Below, piece after piece: positions 32,841 through 42,750 of a stretch of DNA of 64,000 bases (the first letter of the stretch is position 1; each line of letters opens with the position of its first letter). Location of the stretch: NCBI RefSeq assembly GCF_947503045.1, contig NZ_CANNCF010000008.1:16252-80251 (forward strand). The letters are read 5' to 3'. This DNA comes from an uncultured Tateyamaria sp. (GTDB lineage: Bacteria > Pseudomonadota > Alphaproteobacteria > Rhodobacterales > Rhodobacteraceae). Position numbers and translations under genes: made by a program. The notes under the pieces were generated by a model that was given only the letters and a program-made list of their open reading frames with translations, made no database searches and was not told the DNA's origin.

Positions 32841-33228
32841 CCCCTGCGGGTCCGCAGCGGAAGGATGGGCGCGGGACGGAGGGCTGGCATAAAGGCGGGC
32901 ACGATATATCCGAAACTGGTCTGTTGCGTGTTTACCCTGTCCGCACACATGTGGAAAGAGTCGGCACAGGGCTGTGCGGCGCATAGCACGCATGCCCCGC
33001 GTCTTCACCGAAAACCACCCGTCATTTTCGTAGCGTTTCGACTTAACTTTGAATCATCTGTGCGCTGCCTCTGCCGGTCGTCGGCCGCGAAAAACGACCA
33101 ACCGTGTCTCAATGGGAAATCGAAACGCTTTAACGACGGGTTTTTCTGTTTATGATGCCGCGCAAATGGCCGTATGAGCCATGCAGGAGAGGGTGCAGTC
33201 ATAGCACCGCAGAAATACAGGTTTTCAT
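32841..33228. other. 388-bp intergenic region
   Basis: Divergent spacer between the large glycosyltransferase and the methyltransferase. The part around 33030-33180 is less GC-rich than its surroundings and is the likely promoter zone, but I cannot pick convincing -35/-10 pairs. No credible gene. Confidence 0.55.
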
Positions 33229-33999
33229 ATGATTACGTTCGAAGATGCTATGCAGGCAATCGAGTCCGAAGCGGTCACAAGCCTCCGCATGGATGCGCTG
33301 GAGCAAGACGATTTCGTAAACCTCGTGCTGCAACGCTCGGAGGTGATCCGGGATCAGCCCAAGTACAATCGCTATATCCGGGCGTGGATGAGTGGAGATT
33401 CCACACCGCTCAATGATCTGATCGACCAGATAGGCCCCGAGGTGATTGCCCGGCGCGCGGCGGCATTTATTTATCTGGAATACCTGCAGTTGCGCCCGAT
33501 TTTCGAGGCCAAGGCACCCAAGTCCATCGCCGATATCGGCTGTGGTTATGCAATGTTCGATCTGTTCCTTGCCCGCGATTTCGGCAGCGTGTTGCATCTG
33601 ATCGATCTGGAAAGCAACGACACGCGCCATTTCGGCTTCGAAGAAGAGGCGGCCGCCTATTCAAGCCTGAAGGTCGCCAAGAAACTGCTGACCGACAACG
33701 GCGTTCCGGCCAAATCCATCAAGACGCTGAACCCCGAGAAACAGGATGTCCTCAAGCTGAAAAAGCTGGATTTCGCGTTCAGCTTTATCTCGTGCGGGTT
33801 TCACTATCCCTGGGACACCTACCGCGATTTCTTTTTGAAATCCGTGGCCCCGGATGGACGGATCATCCTTGATATCCGCAGCAAGGTGCTGAACGTCGCG
33901 GTGCGCGAACTGTCCGAAATCGGCTATGTCCGGTCGGTCGAGATGGCCGCAGGCAACACGGCAGACCGCGTGATGATCGCCAAGCTGGATGGGATTTGA
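33229..33999 (+). CDS. SAM-dependent methyltransferase
   Basis: Class I methyltransferase of 256 residues. Motif I is SIADIGCGYAMFDLFLA near residue 100, with an acidic residue ending the next strand (LHLIDLES). FAFSFISCGFHYPWDTY fits the motif IV region, followed by VAPDGRIILDIRSK. An N-terminal helical part of about 90 residues may bind substrate. Single gene. Given the neighbours it may methylate a sugar or lipid of the surface glycan, but nothing in the sequence fixes the substrate. Confidence 0.85.
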   Translation: MITFEDAMQAIESEAVTSLRMDALEQDDFVNLVLQRSEVIRDQPKYNRYIRAWMSGDSTPLNDLIDQIGPEVIARRAAAFIYLEYLQLRPIFEAKAPKSIADIGCGYAMFDLFLARDFGSVLHLIDLESNDTRHFGFEEEAAAYSSLKVAKKLLTDNGVPAKSIKTLNPEKQDVLKLKKLDFAFSFISCGFHYPWDTYRDFFLKSVAPDGRIILDIRSKVLNVAVRELSEIGYVRSVEMAAGNTADRVMIAKLDGI

Positions 34000-34056
34000 A
34001 GTGACGCGCGGTATCCTGGAATTCACATAACTGACGTTATCGCCATTTCAGGCACG

Positions 34057-34926
34057 CTACAGCAGCCCGTCGGCAATCCACTTTTCGACGAGATCACGGC
34101 TGACTTCGAAATGCATGCTGTCCTCGCGGGAAAAGCCTGCGCCCCAATACCAGCCTTCGGCCCGGAAGAAATCGGCGAGGATGGTCAGGCCCAGTTGGGT
34201 CTTGCCGTCGCCCAGCCGGTCCAGCTTGCCATCAATGTTGAGATCGAGTGACAGGCCAAAGGCATGGGTTGAGGTTCGTCCGGGCGCGCCGCGAATGTGG
34301 CGCACGCACAAGGCCCCTGCCGTGTTGATGCGGGAATAGAGGTTTTCGTCCGTCGCCTTGATCTGGTCAAACACGCGGCCAAGGGAATCCAGTGCCGGTT
34401 GCAACATCCGCACCCGGACCGGGCCAACCTGTTGGGTCTTGAGCTTGGAGGCGAGGCGCTGGTTCGTCATCCCCTGACAGGTCGAGGTGAGGTTCTCGCG
34501 CGGCTTGCCGAACACGCTTTCGAGGTAGGAGGGCGAGGCGATCTGCAGACCCTTATTGAGGTTGCGCCGATTGGCGATCAGAACCACCTGCGCATGCGAG
34601 CCGCTGATCGAATCCACCCCGTCACCAATGAATTGGCCCTGATCCTGACCCCCACCTGTCGGGCCGGTGCTGGTGGGGGCCCGGTTCTCGAGCATCCGCT
34701 GTTCTAGCTGTTCGATCTGCACGCCAAGCGCTTCGATCTGGGCGCGCAGCACTTCGATTTCGATGCGCGCGCCGCTGTCGATGGCGGGGCCCGCAAATTC
34801 GGTGTCCCCATCGGATTCATAGCGGATTTCGGGCGTCGGGCGCAGTTGCAGGTAGACCAGCACGCCGAGGCCGACGACGATCACGCCCATCACACCCAGA
34901 ATGATTGGAATGACACCCTTTTCCAT
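34057..34926 (-). CDS. Membrane-anchored M15-type peptidoglycan peptidase of the T6SS operon
   Basis: Protein of 289 residues: one N-terminal helix (about 5-26), a coiled coil (about 53-78), then a periplasmic domain. STHAFGLSLDLN (about 217-228) and MHFE (about 269) match the zinc ligands of M15 D,D-/L,D-peptidases (SxHxxGxxxD and H-x-E). It is the last gene of the large T6SS operon, 58 bp after pppA2. In Acinetobacter a membrane peptidoglycan hydrolase, TagX, opens the wall for T6SS assembly; the same job is likely here by context, though I cannot show orthology. Alternative: a cell-wall recycling enzyme that happens to be adjacent. Confidence 0.82.
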   Translation of the reverse strand: MEKGVIPIILGVMGVIVVGLGVLVYLQLRPTPEIRYESDGDTEFAGPAIDSGARIEIEVLRAQIEALGVQIEQLEQRMLENRAPTSTGPTGGGQDQGQFIGDGVDSISGSHAQVVLIANRRNLNKGLQIASPSYLESVFGKPRENLTSTCQGMTNQRLASKLKTQQVGPVRVRMLQPALDSLGRVFDQIKATDENLYSRINTAGALCVRHIRGAPGRTSTHAFGLSLDLNIDGKLDRLGDGKTQLGLTILADFFRAEGWYWGAGFSREDSMHFEVSRDLVEKWIADGLL

Positions 34927-34984
34927 ACGTCTTGCCTTGCCCTCTTGTTCGCCCGACCGGGTGACCCCTGCCCCGGTTCTGATC

Positions 34985-35698
34985 CTAGTGGATGTCGATT
35001 ACGATGATGGAGATATTGTCCGCACCGCCGCCTTCGAGCGCAAGATGCAATAAGGTCTCAGACACGGTTTCGATAGGTTCGCTGCTGAGGATCTTTTTCA
35101 GAATGTTGAAGGTCGCGTATTTGGTCAGCCCGTCCGAGCATAGCAAAAAGCGGTCGCCGGGCAGGATCTGGCCGCGGATCTTTTCCAGCTCCAGATCTTC
35201 GCCCACACCCACGGCGCGGGTGATGGCGTTGGACTGGGGATGCTGTTCGGCCTCGTCCCAGGACAATTCGCCTGCCAGCACCAGTTCGGCCACATAGGAA
35301 TGATCGGTGGTCAGCATCTCGATTTCGCCTGCCTGCAGACGGTAAAGGCGGCTGTCCCCGGCCCAGAACGCGGCAAAGTGCCCTTCGGCGATAGCAAAGG
35401 TCACGACGGTTGATCCGATGGTGACGCCACCTTGGGCCGCGGATTCGGCTTGAATGCGCTCGTGGCTTTTGGCCAGCATGTCGCGCAGGGCGTGCAACAA
35501 CTGCACGGGTTCCAGCGTCGGGTCGATCATGGCCACGGAATCGACCACGGTTTGCGATGCGAAATCGCCGCCCGCATGACCGCCCATGCCGTCCGCCACC
35601 ACCCAGATGCGTTGGTCAGGCAAGGCGAGGATACTATCCTCGTTCACCTTGCGTTTGTGACCCACATGCGTGGATGCGGAATAGCGGATTGAAGTCAT
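34985..35698 (-). CDS. pppA: PP2C-type Ser/Thr phosphatase PppA (copy 2)
   Basis: PPM phosphatase of 237 residues; ATG at 35698 overlaps the tagF2 stop (ATGA). All metal motifs are intact: VADGMGGHAGGDFAS, WAGDSRLYRL, LCSDGLTKYA, GGADNISIIVI. It is the counterpart of the phosphatase at 6901-7716. Unlike that locus, no kinase gene follows, so its phosphorylated target probably depends on the kinase of the left-hand locus or one outside the window. Confidence 0.93.
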   Translation of the reverse strand: MTSIRYSASTHVGHKRKVNEDSILALPDQRIWVVADGMGGHAGGDFASQTVVDSVAMIDPTLEPVQLLHALRDMLAKSHERIQAESAAQGGVTIGSTVVTFAIAEGHFAAFWAGDSRLYRLQAGEIEMLTTDHSYVAELVLAGELSWDEAEQHPQSNAITRAVGVGEDLELEKIRGQILPGDRFLLCSDGLTKYATFNILKKILSSEPIETVSETLLHLALEGGGADNISIIVIDIH

Positions 35699-36363
35699 AC
35701 TTGAGCCATGACGCCTGATGCGCTCCATAGGGCTGGGGAGAGATCGAAGAGCGCGCGCAAGTCGCGTCCCTCGGGCAAGGCGGAGGTGGCACGCATGCGG
35801 AAATCATCCCGCATCATCGTCGACCAGATGGCCGGTGTCGGCCCGTGGCTTTGGATCAGCGCCTGCGTGGCAAGCGCCTTGGAAAAGGGGATAGGCCCTG
35901 AATAGGGCAGGCTGGCCGATGTGGGTTGGCCCGTGGTCACCAGATACACGTCGGCCAAGGCAGCGGTGACACTGTCGCGGGTGCTGCTGTCTTCGAGCGC
36001 GTCGAGCGCGATGTTTTCCAGCTGATCGAACGTGCGCCCATTGGCGAGATGCGAAACAACCGTGTTGGGCGCGTCATGGCACATCGCAAGTGTCAGCGGA
36101 TATTGCCGCCCCACCCGATCGACCGAAGCCATCAGGATGCCCGTCACCGCATGGCCCCCCGCCGCCCCGGCAGGCAGGGTAAAGCGCCAGATGGGGGCGG
36201 ACATATAGGCGTCGGTCCACGCCTCGCCGAGCTGTTCGCGGATCTCGAGCAGGCCCTGCTGCAACCACGTGTCCCAGGCCTGCACAAACCCGGCAGGCAG
36301 GTTGACCCGCAGGAAATCACCCATGCCAGGGAATTTGCCGAATGCGCCAAACCCGTCCGACAT
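35695..36363 (-). CDS. tagF: T6SS regulator TagF (copy 2)
   Basis: TagF-family protein of 222 residues with FGAFGKFPGMGDFLRVNLP at the N-terminus and ASVDRVGRQYPL in the middle, matching copy 1. Overlaps tssM2 and pppA2 by 4 bp on either side. Gene order tssL-tssM-tagF-pppA is identical to the left-hand locus, so the block was duplicated or inherited as a unit. Confidence 0.9.
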   Translation of the reverse strand: MSDGFGAFGKFPGMGDFLRVNLPAGFVQAWDTWLQQGLLEIREQLGEAWTDAYMSAPIWRFTLPAGAAGGHAVTGILMASVDRVGRQYPLTLAMCHDAPNTVVSHLANGRTFDQLENIALDALEDSSTRDSVTAALADVYLVTTGQPTSASLPYSGPIPFSKALATQALIQSHGPTPAIWSTMMRDDFRMRATSALPEGRDLRALFDLSPALWSASGVMAQV

Positions 36364-39300
36364 CAGAACGACTTGGGGCAGCTGAATTTACCCAGTGCCG
36401 GCAGGGCAAAGGGGTTCAGCACCGACCCGGACTGAAGCTGGAAGATCGCGATACGCCCGCCCACGTTGAACACAACCCGGTTGCGGTCGCTGACATTGGT
36501 GCGGCGCACTTCGGCAGCACTCAGCAACCGAAACCAGGCCCAAGGCCCGTCCCGCGTCATCGCGTTCGAGGTGTTGTCGACGACAGGCTGCAGGATGATC
36601 CGGGCCGAGCCCACGGCACCGGGCCATGTGATGGCCGCCGGTTTGGGGGCAGCGGTGTGGGCATATTTGACCTCGGTCCCGTCGATATCCAGCAGCACCT
36701 CCTGAGCCTTGGGGTCCAGCGCCTCGGGTGTGATCTGGAAACTGACCGCCGGGGCCGCCCCACCTGCAAAGAAGGCATCGCGGATTTCGGCGGCATATTG
36801 CAGTTGTTGCAACACCGCGGGACTGATCCCGAGATCAGTGTCATTGACCCGTTTCCACGCCCACGGGCGCGCGCGCGTGTCCACATAGTCGCGCAGGTTC
36901 TCGTTAAAGAACCCGTCGATCAGCCCGTTCGGGGCAAAGAGGCGGGTAAAGTCGCCCATGGCCACATCGGCCTTGGCGCCGCGCGTGAACGGGTAACGGT
37001 TGGTCAGAGCCTGTTCGCAGAATGGCAGAACCTGAGCCTGCCATTGCGCATTGATCGAGGCGCGCGTGCCGTCAGCGGTGATGCCGGACGACCCGGACGA
37101 AATCTGCGTCGACCAGCGCTGGATCGGGCCCGGCAGGCGGTTGGCCATTTCCTGAAAGCGCACGATGGCGGTGGCCTCTCCGGCCCCTGCCCCAACGCCG
37201 CCCGCAAAGCTGAGTTTGTTCAGCTCTTGATAGACTTCGGTCAGGCGCGACATCAGCTCGGAGAGTTGCGAGGGCTGGCCTTCGATCTCTTCGGTGAGGG
37301 TGTGAAGCCAGGAAAAACGGTCCTCGACAAATGTTCCCGGTGGGGGCGGCGGTGCCGAATCCCCGCCCGCCGCGCCGACGCTTGAGCGCAGCGTGCCCAG
37401 CAGCAGTTGCGCACGGCTGGACAGCAGCGATTGCGCCTCAAGCGCGCCCACGGCTGTGGCCCCTTCGGCCAGTGCCGAGGCATCAACCGAGCGCGACTCG
37501 GTCAGCTTGGTCTCGTCCGAGATTGCGTTGAGGATGTTGACCAGTGGCGAGGTCGGACCCGAAAGCACGTTGGTCACTTCGACCGCGTGGCTCAGGCTTT
37601 CCATCGGGATGATGTCGATGTCACCCAATATCTGATCATAGCGCGAGATATAGTCGGTGTAGTACAGGTCGAGCACGTCCCGGCTCATCGCGATCAGAGC
37701 GGTTTCGGTCTGTTCCGCCGCGCCTCGTTCGCCCAGAACCCAGCTTTCGCTTTGCAGGCGTTGTGCAACGCCAAGTGCCTCGTCGAGAAAGACGTTGTTG
37801 AACCCGTCCCAGGTAAAGATACCCTCGACCCCTTCGCTGAGCGGCTTGCCCGAAGATCGCACGATGACACGGCTGATCGCGGGGCCGCCGATATCGGTCA
37901 GACGCCATTGCGGCAGCGCCTTGGCGCGCGGCGAATTGACGATCGAGTTATAGACACGCTGAGCCAGCGGCATTTCCGACAACAGGCCCTGGATCTGTTC
38001 GACCAGCGGCCCGTTCAGCGCAATTTCATCAAGGGGCGCATCAAGCATCGCGTCCAGATGCACGGTCAGGCTGTTGCGCAGCGGATCGCGTGTGGCCCCC
38101 TGAAAGGCAACGGACCAGTCCAGCTGCATCCACTCTTTGATGAGGTCGGTGTTCATTGGTCCCTGCTGGCCGAGCATCAGGTAGATTTTCAGGCTTTCGT
38201 AGAGGAAATCCGTGTTGTTCATGTTGGCCTGCATCTGGTCTTCAAGACGCAGCAACAGACGCGGCAGCAGATGTTCGTTCAGGGCCGCGCGATAGGATTG
38301 ACCGGCCTGGTTGCCGATATGCTTGCCCTGATACAGACCCCATGTCAGCGACGTGTCTGGTTCCGGATCGCCTGCTGCCGGGTTGGCGGGCATGGCGCGC
38401 AGGATGTCGAGGGCGGGCACGATGCCGGGCAGGTCGCTGTCCTGAATCGGGCTGCCGGGGATTTGTGCCGCGGCCGCGCGATAGGCCTCGACGCTGTCGG
38501 AGGCTTCGGTCAGCAGGGCGGCATTGCCGATATAACTGCGCGCCCAGACGGTGGTCATGCCGATGCCGCCAGCAAGGGCGGCGGCGATGGCGACGCGTTT
38601 GGTCCAGCGATAGCGACGTTCGACCTTGTCATCGGCACTGACCAACCCGGCCTCGGGGAACATGACCCCCTGAAACAGCCGGGTGAGGAAGAACGAGCGG
38701 CCCGTGCCGCGCCCGGTCCCGATGGCCTGACGACCAATGCCAAAGGTGCGCGCCATGCCCATCATCAAACGGTCAATGGGCGTTCCCTCTTGCGTGCCGG
38801 ATGCGAAATAGACGCCGCGCAGCAGGTGGCGTTTTTCAAAGCGGTTGTCCTGAAATACTTCGCCCAGAAACACCCGCGCGGTGGCGCGGACCGAGGCAAC
38901 CTGCGCCGGAAAGCTGGAAATCAGCGCGCGGCGCTGGTGATCGGTTTCCTGCTGCATCCGCTCGAGCGATTGCGAGTTGAGCTGCGCCAAAAGCGTGCTG
39001 AATTCCTCGTCAAAGGCAGCCACAGGGGACAGTTCGGCCTTGGTTTTTTTCGGCAGCGGCAGAGTAAAACCCCAGACCTGTTCCCGCTCTTCCTTGCCCA
39101 GGTTGTCAAAGAATTCGGTAAATCCCGCGATCAGGTCGGACTTGGTGAACATGATGTAGACCGGGAACCGCACACCCAGCTTTTCGCGCAATTCATGCAG
39201 GCGACGGCGGATGGCGGCGGCGTGGCTTTTCTGACTGGCCTCGTCCTGCAGGGACAGGTCGGACAGGGACACGGCGACAATCGCGCCGTTGATGGGCTGA

Positions 39301-39944
39301 CGCTTGCGGTGCTTTTTCAGGATCTTGAGAAAGCCGAGCCAACCTGCGTTGTCTTCGCTTTCGCCGCTGTCTTGGGTGGTGTAGCGGCCCGCGGTGTCGA
39401 TCAGGACGGCGTCATTGGTGAACCACCAGTCGCAGTTGCGCGTGCCCCCTACCCCGCCGATGCTGGCGGAACCGGTAGATTTGGCCAGCGGGAAATTCAG
39501 ACCCGAATTGACCAGCGCGGTGGTCTTGCCCGCGCCGGGGGGGCCAATGATCACGTACCATGGCAGCTCATACAGCGACCGGCGGCCCAGCTTGGATTTG
39601 CGCAGGGCGGTCAGGGCTTCGCGCATCTTGCCTTTCAGCTCGCCCAGCTCGGCCTTGACCAGTTCGTTCTCGTCATCGGAGTCGTCGTCGACGGATTCAA
39701 CGATATCCTCTTCCATCTGCTTTTCGCGCTTGGCGCGGCGCAGGATGATCAGCAGGATCGTGGTCAGCGCCAGCAGGACGATGACGGCGATGGTGATCAG
39801 GCGGGACAGCACGCTGGCAAAGGGCGCGCTTTCGCCCATCACCAGAAACGGCCCGGCGAACCAGACCAGCAAGCCAAGGGCGATGGCGACGAACAGGGTG
39901 ATGTTGATGCCTGCGCCGAAACGGAAAAGTCTGCGAAGAATCAT
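36363..39944 (-). CDS. tssM: T6SS membrane-complex protein TssM/IcmF (copy 2)
   Basis: TssM of 1193 residues. N-terminal membrane helices at about 13-36 and 48-69, an acidic insert (EDIVESVDDDSDDENE), Walker A VIIGPPGAGKTTALV near residue 133, LIDTAGRYTTQD, a third helix near 445-468, and a long periplasmic part ending in the beta-rich IcmF C-terminus. It is the longer of the two TssM proteins here. ATGA overlaps with tssL2 and tagF2. A Gly/Pro run (PPPPPGTF) lies in the periplasmic region. Confidence 0.95.
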   Translation of the reverse strand: MILRRLFRFGAGINITLFVAIALGLLVWFAGPFLVMGESAPFASVLSRLITIAVIVLLALTTILLIILRRAKREKQMEEDIVESVDDDSDDENELVKAELGELKGKMREALTALRKSKLGRRSLYELPWYVIIGPPGAGKTTALVNSGLNFPLAKSTGSASIGGVGGTRNCDWWFTNDAVLIDTAGRYTTQDSGESEDNAGWLGFLKILKKHRKRQPINGAIVAVSLSDLSLQDEASQKSHAAAIRRRLHELREKLGVRFPVYIMFTKSDLIAGFTEFFDNLGKEEREQVWGFTLPLPKKTKAELSPVAAFDEEFSTLLAQLNSQSLERMQQETDHQRRALISSFPAQVASVRATARVFLGEVFQDNRFEKRHLLRGVYFASGTQEGTPIDRLMMGMARTFGIGRQAIGTGRGTGRSFFLTRLFQGVMFPEAGLVSADDKVERRYRWTKRVAIAAALAGGIGMTTVWARSYIGNAALLTEASDSVEAYRAAAAQIPGSPIQDSDLPGIVPALDILRAMPANPAAGDPEPDTSLTWGLYQGKHIGNQAGQSYRAALNEHLLPRLLLRLEDQMQANMNNTDFLYESLKIYLMLGQQGPMNTDLIKEWMQLDWSVAFQGATRDPLRNSLTVHLDAMLDAPLDEIALNGPLVEQIQGLLSEMPLAQRVYNSIVNSPRAKALPQWRLTDIGGPAISRVIVRSSGKPLSEGVEGIFTWDGFNNVFLDEALGVAQRLQSESWVLGERGAAEQTETALIAMSRDVLDLYYTDYISRYDQILGDIDIIPMESLSHAVEVTNVLSGPTSPLVNILNAISDETKLTESRSVDASALAEGATAVGALEAQSLLSSRAQLLLGTLRSSVGAAGGDSAPPPPPGTFVEDRFSWLHTLTEEIEGQPSQLSELMSRLTEVYQELNKLSFAGGVGAGAGEATAIVRFQEMANRLPGPIQRWSTQISSGSSGITADGTRASINAQWQAQVLPFCEQALTNRYPFTRGAKADVAMGDFTRLFAPNGLIDGFFNENLRDYVDTRARPWAWKRVNDTDLGISPAVLQQLQYAAEIRDAFFAGGAAPAVSFQITPEALDPKAQEVLLDIDGTEVKYAHTAAPKPAAITWPGAVGSARIILQPVVDNTSNAMTRDGPWAWFRLLSAAEVRRTNVSDRNRVVFNVGGRIAIFQLQSGSVLNPFALPALGKFSCPKSF

Positions 39945-41356
39945 GTGGCGTCCTCCCGGACGAGAACGATTTCGATGCGCCGGTTCTTGGCCCGTCCCTC
40001 GCGTGTTCCGTTATCCGCGATGGGGTCCTTGTCGGCGACACCTTCGGCCTTCAGGCGGCTGGGATCGCCCAACTGGTCGGCCAGCTTGCGCATGACCGCC
40101 TCGGCGCGGGCCAGTGACAGGGCCTGGTTCGATGGAAAACGGGATGAGCGGATTGGCACGTTGTCCGAATGGCCGACAACGATGATCGGGCCGGACGTGT
40201 CGTTGAGGGCTTGCGCCACCTTTTCCAGTGGTCCGCGGAAAGAGGGCTGCAACACATCCGAGCCAGAGCCGAACATGCCCGACCCTGCAAGGCGGACCGT
40301 GATGGTTTGCTGATCCTGAAACGCCTCGACGATGCCAGCAGCCATTTCCGGTTCAAGAAAGCCCTTCACCCGGTTCAACTGCGCCTCTGGCGGCGGGGGT
40401 GGCGGTGGCGGGGGTGGCGCGCGGCGGAAGAGTTCGGCCACGTTGCCGGAATCGAGCACCGATAGCTGCCCCAGCACCCGGTCAGTCGAGCGGTTCAGCA
40501 CCCAAGACAGCGACAGGAACACGGTCAGCATGACCAGCGCCACGGTGGCTGTGGTGATCCAGAGCGGTTTCCAGATCGACAGAACCTTGTGCGGTTTGTC
40601 CTCGCCCTTCCAGTGGGGCGACAAATCCTTTTCCACGGGGCCGCGTTGGGCGCGGATGATGCGGGCAAGGCCTGCGCGGATTTGCAGATGCTTGTCGGTG
40701 CCGTGCTGTTCGACGCGCAAACGCCCCTCAAAGCCGAGCGAAAGGCACATATAGAGGAATTCGAGCAGGTCGATATTGTTGGCGGCCTCTTTTTCCAACC
40801 GCGCGAGCAGGTCGAAAAAGCGGTCCCCGCCCACGGTTTCCTTGTGGAACGTGCCCACCATCGATTGTTGGGCCCAGATCGACTGACCACCCCATGGCGT
40901 GTTCAGCACCACGTCATCGAGCGTGGCGCAAATCGCGTAGCGGGCAATCTTGACGTCCTGCGCATCCACACCGGCCTGCAGGGCGCGGTTTTCGAATTCG
41001 CGCACCTCGGCCACAACCGAGCGACGCAGTTTTTCCGGGTCCATGTGCTGGGCGCGGTTGCGAATGCGGCTGACCAGCGAAAACAGGGTGGCACCGGCGG
41101 CATTGATCCGGTTCATGCCGGTCATGCCCTGTTCGACCGAGGGTTCGGTCAGGCTGGCTTCGGGGGCCTGGGCCTGCGGGATGCCCATGGGCTGGCCGCC
41201 GCCATAAGGGTTGGCTTGAGGCGGCGCTGCAGGCGTGCCAAAATCGGGGCTGGGCGTTGCCGGTTTGGGGGCAATATCGCGACGGCCACCGGGATTGGGC
41301 CGAATGACCGTGCGGTCGGCATCATCGGGTTCTGCAAATGGGTCGTTATCGGACAT
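39941..41356 (-). CDS. tssL: T6SS membrane-complex protein TssL with OmpA domain (copy 2)
   Basis: TssL of 471 residues: disordered N-terminus with DDADRTVIRPN, DotU domain about 85-250 (LYMCLSLGFEGRLRV), one membrane helix about 273-296, a ten-proline run near residue 315, and an OmpA-like domain to the end (IIVVGHSDNVPIRSSRFP, then GRAKNRRIEIVLV). In Agrobacterium tumefaciens a phospho-threonine in the TssL N-terminus, made by PpkA, is bound by Fha; the DRTVIR motif here is a candidate equivalent. Starts 25 bp after tssK. Confidence 0.95.
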   Translation of the reverse strand: MSDNDPFAEPDDADRTVIRPNPGGRRDIAPKPATPSPDFGTPAAPPQANPYGGGQPMGIPQAQAPEASLTEPSVEQGMTGMNRINAAGATLFSLVSRIRNRAQHMDPEKLRRSVVAEVREFENRALQAGVDAQDVKIARYAICATLDDVVLNTPWGGQSIWAQQSMVGTFHKETVGGDRFFDLLARLEKEAANNIDLLEFLYMCLSLGFEGRLRVEQHGTDKHLQIRAGLARIIRAQRGPVEKDLSPHWKGEDKPHKVLSIWKPLWITTATVALVMLTVFLSLSWVLNRSTDRVLGQLSVLDSGNVAELFRRAPPPPPPPPPPEAQLNRVKGFLEPEMAAGIVEAFQDQQTITVRLAGSGMFGSGSDVLQPSFRGPLEKVAQALNDTSGPIIVVGHSDNVPIRSSRFPSNQALSLARAEAVMRKLADQLGDPSRLKAEGVADKDPIADNGTREGRAKNRRIEIVLVREDAT

Positions 41357-41381
41357 TCATCTCATCCCCGTTCTCAGGTGT

Positions 41382-42722
41382 TCAGCCCTGCCTAATGGCC
41401 CACAGTTCCATCTTGAGGCCGGGGAACTCCCCCGACACGTGCACAGCGATGCCACCGGACGTCGACATCTTGCCCCAATGGGTGCTGTCGCCGTCCAGCT
41501 CGAAATAGACGACACCCGCATGGTAAGGGATCTGGCGCGGCGCAACCGGCAGCGGGCGCAGCGGAATCCCCGGCAAGGCCGAGTTGACCAGTTGGCGAAT
41601 TTCTTCGACCGGCCCGATCTTGGCCTGGTTCTGAAAGTGGCGGCGCACGTTTTCGGCCGGGATATCGGCCTGTACGGCCAGCACAAAGCCTGCGTTCGAC
41701 AACAGCTTGCGGTCCGCGATGATGCCGACGCTGATGCCGTATTTGCGCGGGTCCAGCGGGATAGAAACAGCGGTCTGTTCCAGCACCGACGACAGGTACT
41801 GGCGCAGGGTGCGGATCACCGGCTTGAAGGTCTCGGTCAGGTTGTCATGGGCATAGGCCGGGAATTTAGGCGCGGCCTTGTCATTGGCCATGAAGGTCGC
41901 AAGCTCACCGGCCAGCTCGATACAGGTGCGATAGAACGCTTCGGGGTGCACATTCTCGATCTTGACCAGATGCTGGATCAACGGCTGCGACCGGTTCACG
42001 CACATCAAGAGCAGGAAGTCGGAAATTTCGGCCACACCCTTGGTGCCACCACCCTCGGACAGACGACCTGACAGGGCCGTCTTGCGGTGGTTCAAAAGCC
42101 CGTCCAATTCACGGGCAAATGCGTTGAGGGCTGCGGCGGCCTGTATGTCGAGACAGGATGGGATAAAGCCCTTGTCGAGGACCACTTCGCTGTCGGGTTT
42201 GACCTCGATGATCTTGGCGATGGGGATGCAAAGCCGATCCGCCAGGTCGTCCACCTCAAGCGCGAATTGCAGGCGCAGCTTGCCGACACCCATGGTCACT
42301 GCCTTTTTGCCGGACGAGGTCACATCGGTCACTTCCAACTCGCCCGGGCGCAGACGTGCGGCGGACAATTCGGCGCCGGTCATGTCGACCTCCAAAGCGC
42401 CCTGACGGCGCTGCGGCACGGTCAGGTAGACAACGCAGTCCTTGATCCCTTCGGGGACGTCCAGTGCGGGCGGGTGATCTTCGGCGGCGGGGACGCGAAA
42501 TACGGTACCGTCAGGCGTCAGACCCGAGCACGACGTGATGGCGAACTGGCCGAACTTCAGAACCTCTTCGTCGATCTCAAGCGTGTTCACACCCCAGACA
42601 TAGGGCGACACCCGGCGGGCCAGACCCGCGACAAGGCTTTCGGTGTAACGGTCGGCCTGCTGGAAATGGTGGGGCTGCAGGAACAGCCCTTCGGTCCACA
42701 GCACTTTGCTGTCCCAGGCCAT
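41382..42722 (-). CDS. tssK: T6SS baseplate protein TssK
   Basis: TssK links the baseplate to the membrane complex. It has 446 residues, the normal length. The opening KVLWTEGLFLQPHHFQQADRY is the family signature, and HPEAFYRTCIELAGELATF marks the middle. Only one tssK is present in the window, so the left-hand TssL1/TssM1 pair has no local baseplate partner. It lies 28 bp after tagH. Confidence 0.95.
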   Translation of the reverse strand: MAWDSKVLWTEGLFLQPHHFQQADRYTESLVAGLARRVSPYVWGVNTLEIDEEVLKFGQFAITSCSGLTPDGTVFRVPAAEDHPPALDVPEGIKDCVVYLTVPQRRQGALEVDMTGAELSAARLRPGELEVTDVTSSGKKAVTMGVGKLRLQFALEVDDLADRLCIPIAKIIEVKPDSEVVLDKGFIPSCLDIQAAAALNAFARELDGLLNHRKTALSGRLSEGGGTKGVAEISDFLLLMCVNRSQPLIQHLVKIENVHPEAFYRTCIELAGELATFMANDKAAPKFPAYAHDNLTETFKPVIRTLRQYLSSVLEQTAVSIPLDPRKYGISVGIIADRKLLSNAGFVLAVQADIPAENVRRHFQNQAKIGPVEEIRQLVNSALPGIPLRPLPVAPRQIPYHAGVVYFELDGDSTHWGKMSTSGGIAVHVSGEFPGLKMELWAIRQG

Positions 42723-42750
42723 CAGGCGTATCCCATTCTATCGACGTCGT

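Noticed and set aside
31032..33155. Long plus-strand reading frame opposite the large glycosyltransferase
   Set aside because: Antisense to a clear GT domain; low-information composition and no start signal.
34057..34926. TssJ-like lipoprotein for this position in the operon
   Set aside because: No lipobox cysteine; the sequence has a membrane anchor and M15 zinc motifs instead.
37407..40313. Long plus-strand reading frame opposite tssM2 and tssL2
   Set aside because: Shadow of two certain T6SS genes; no recognisable domain.
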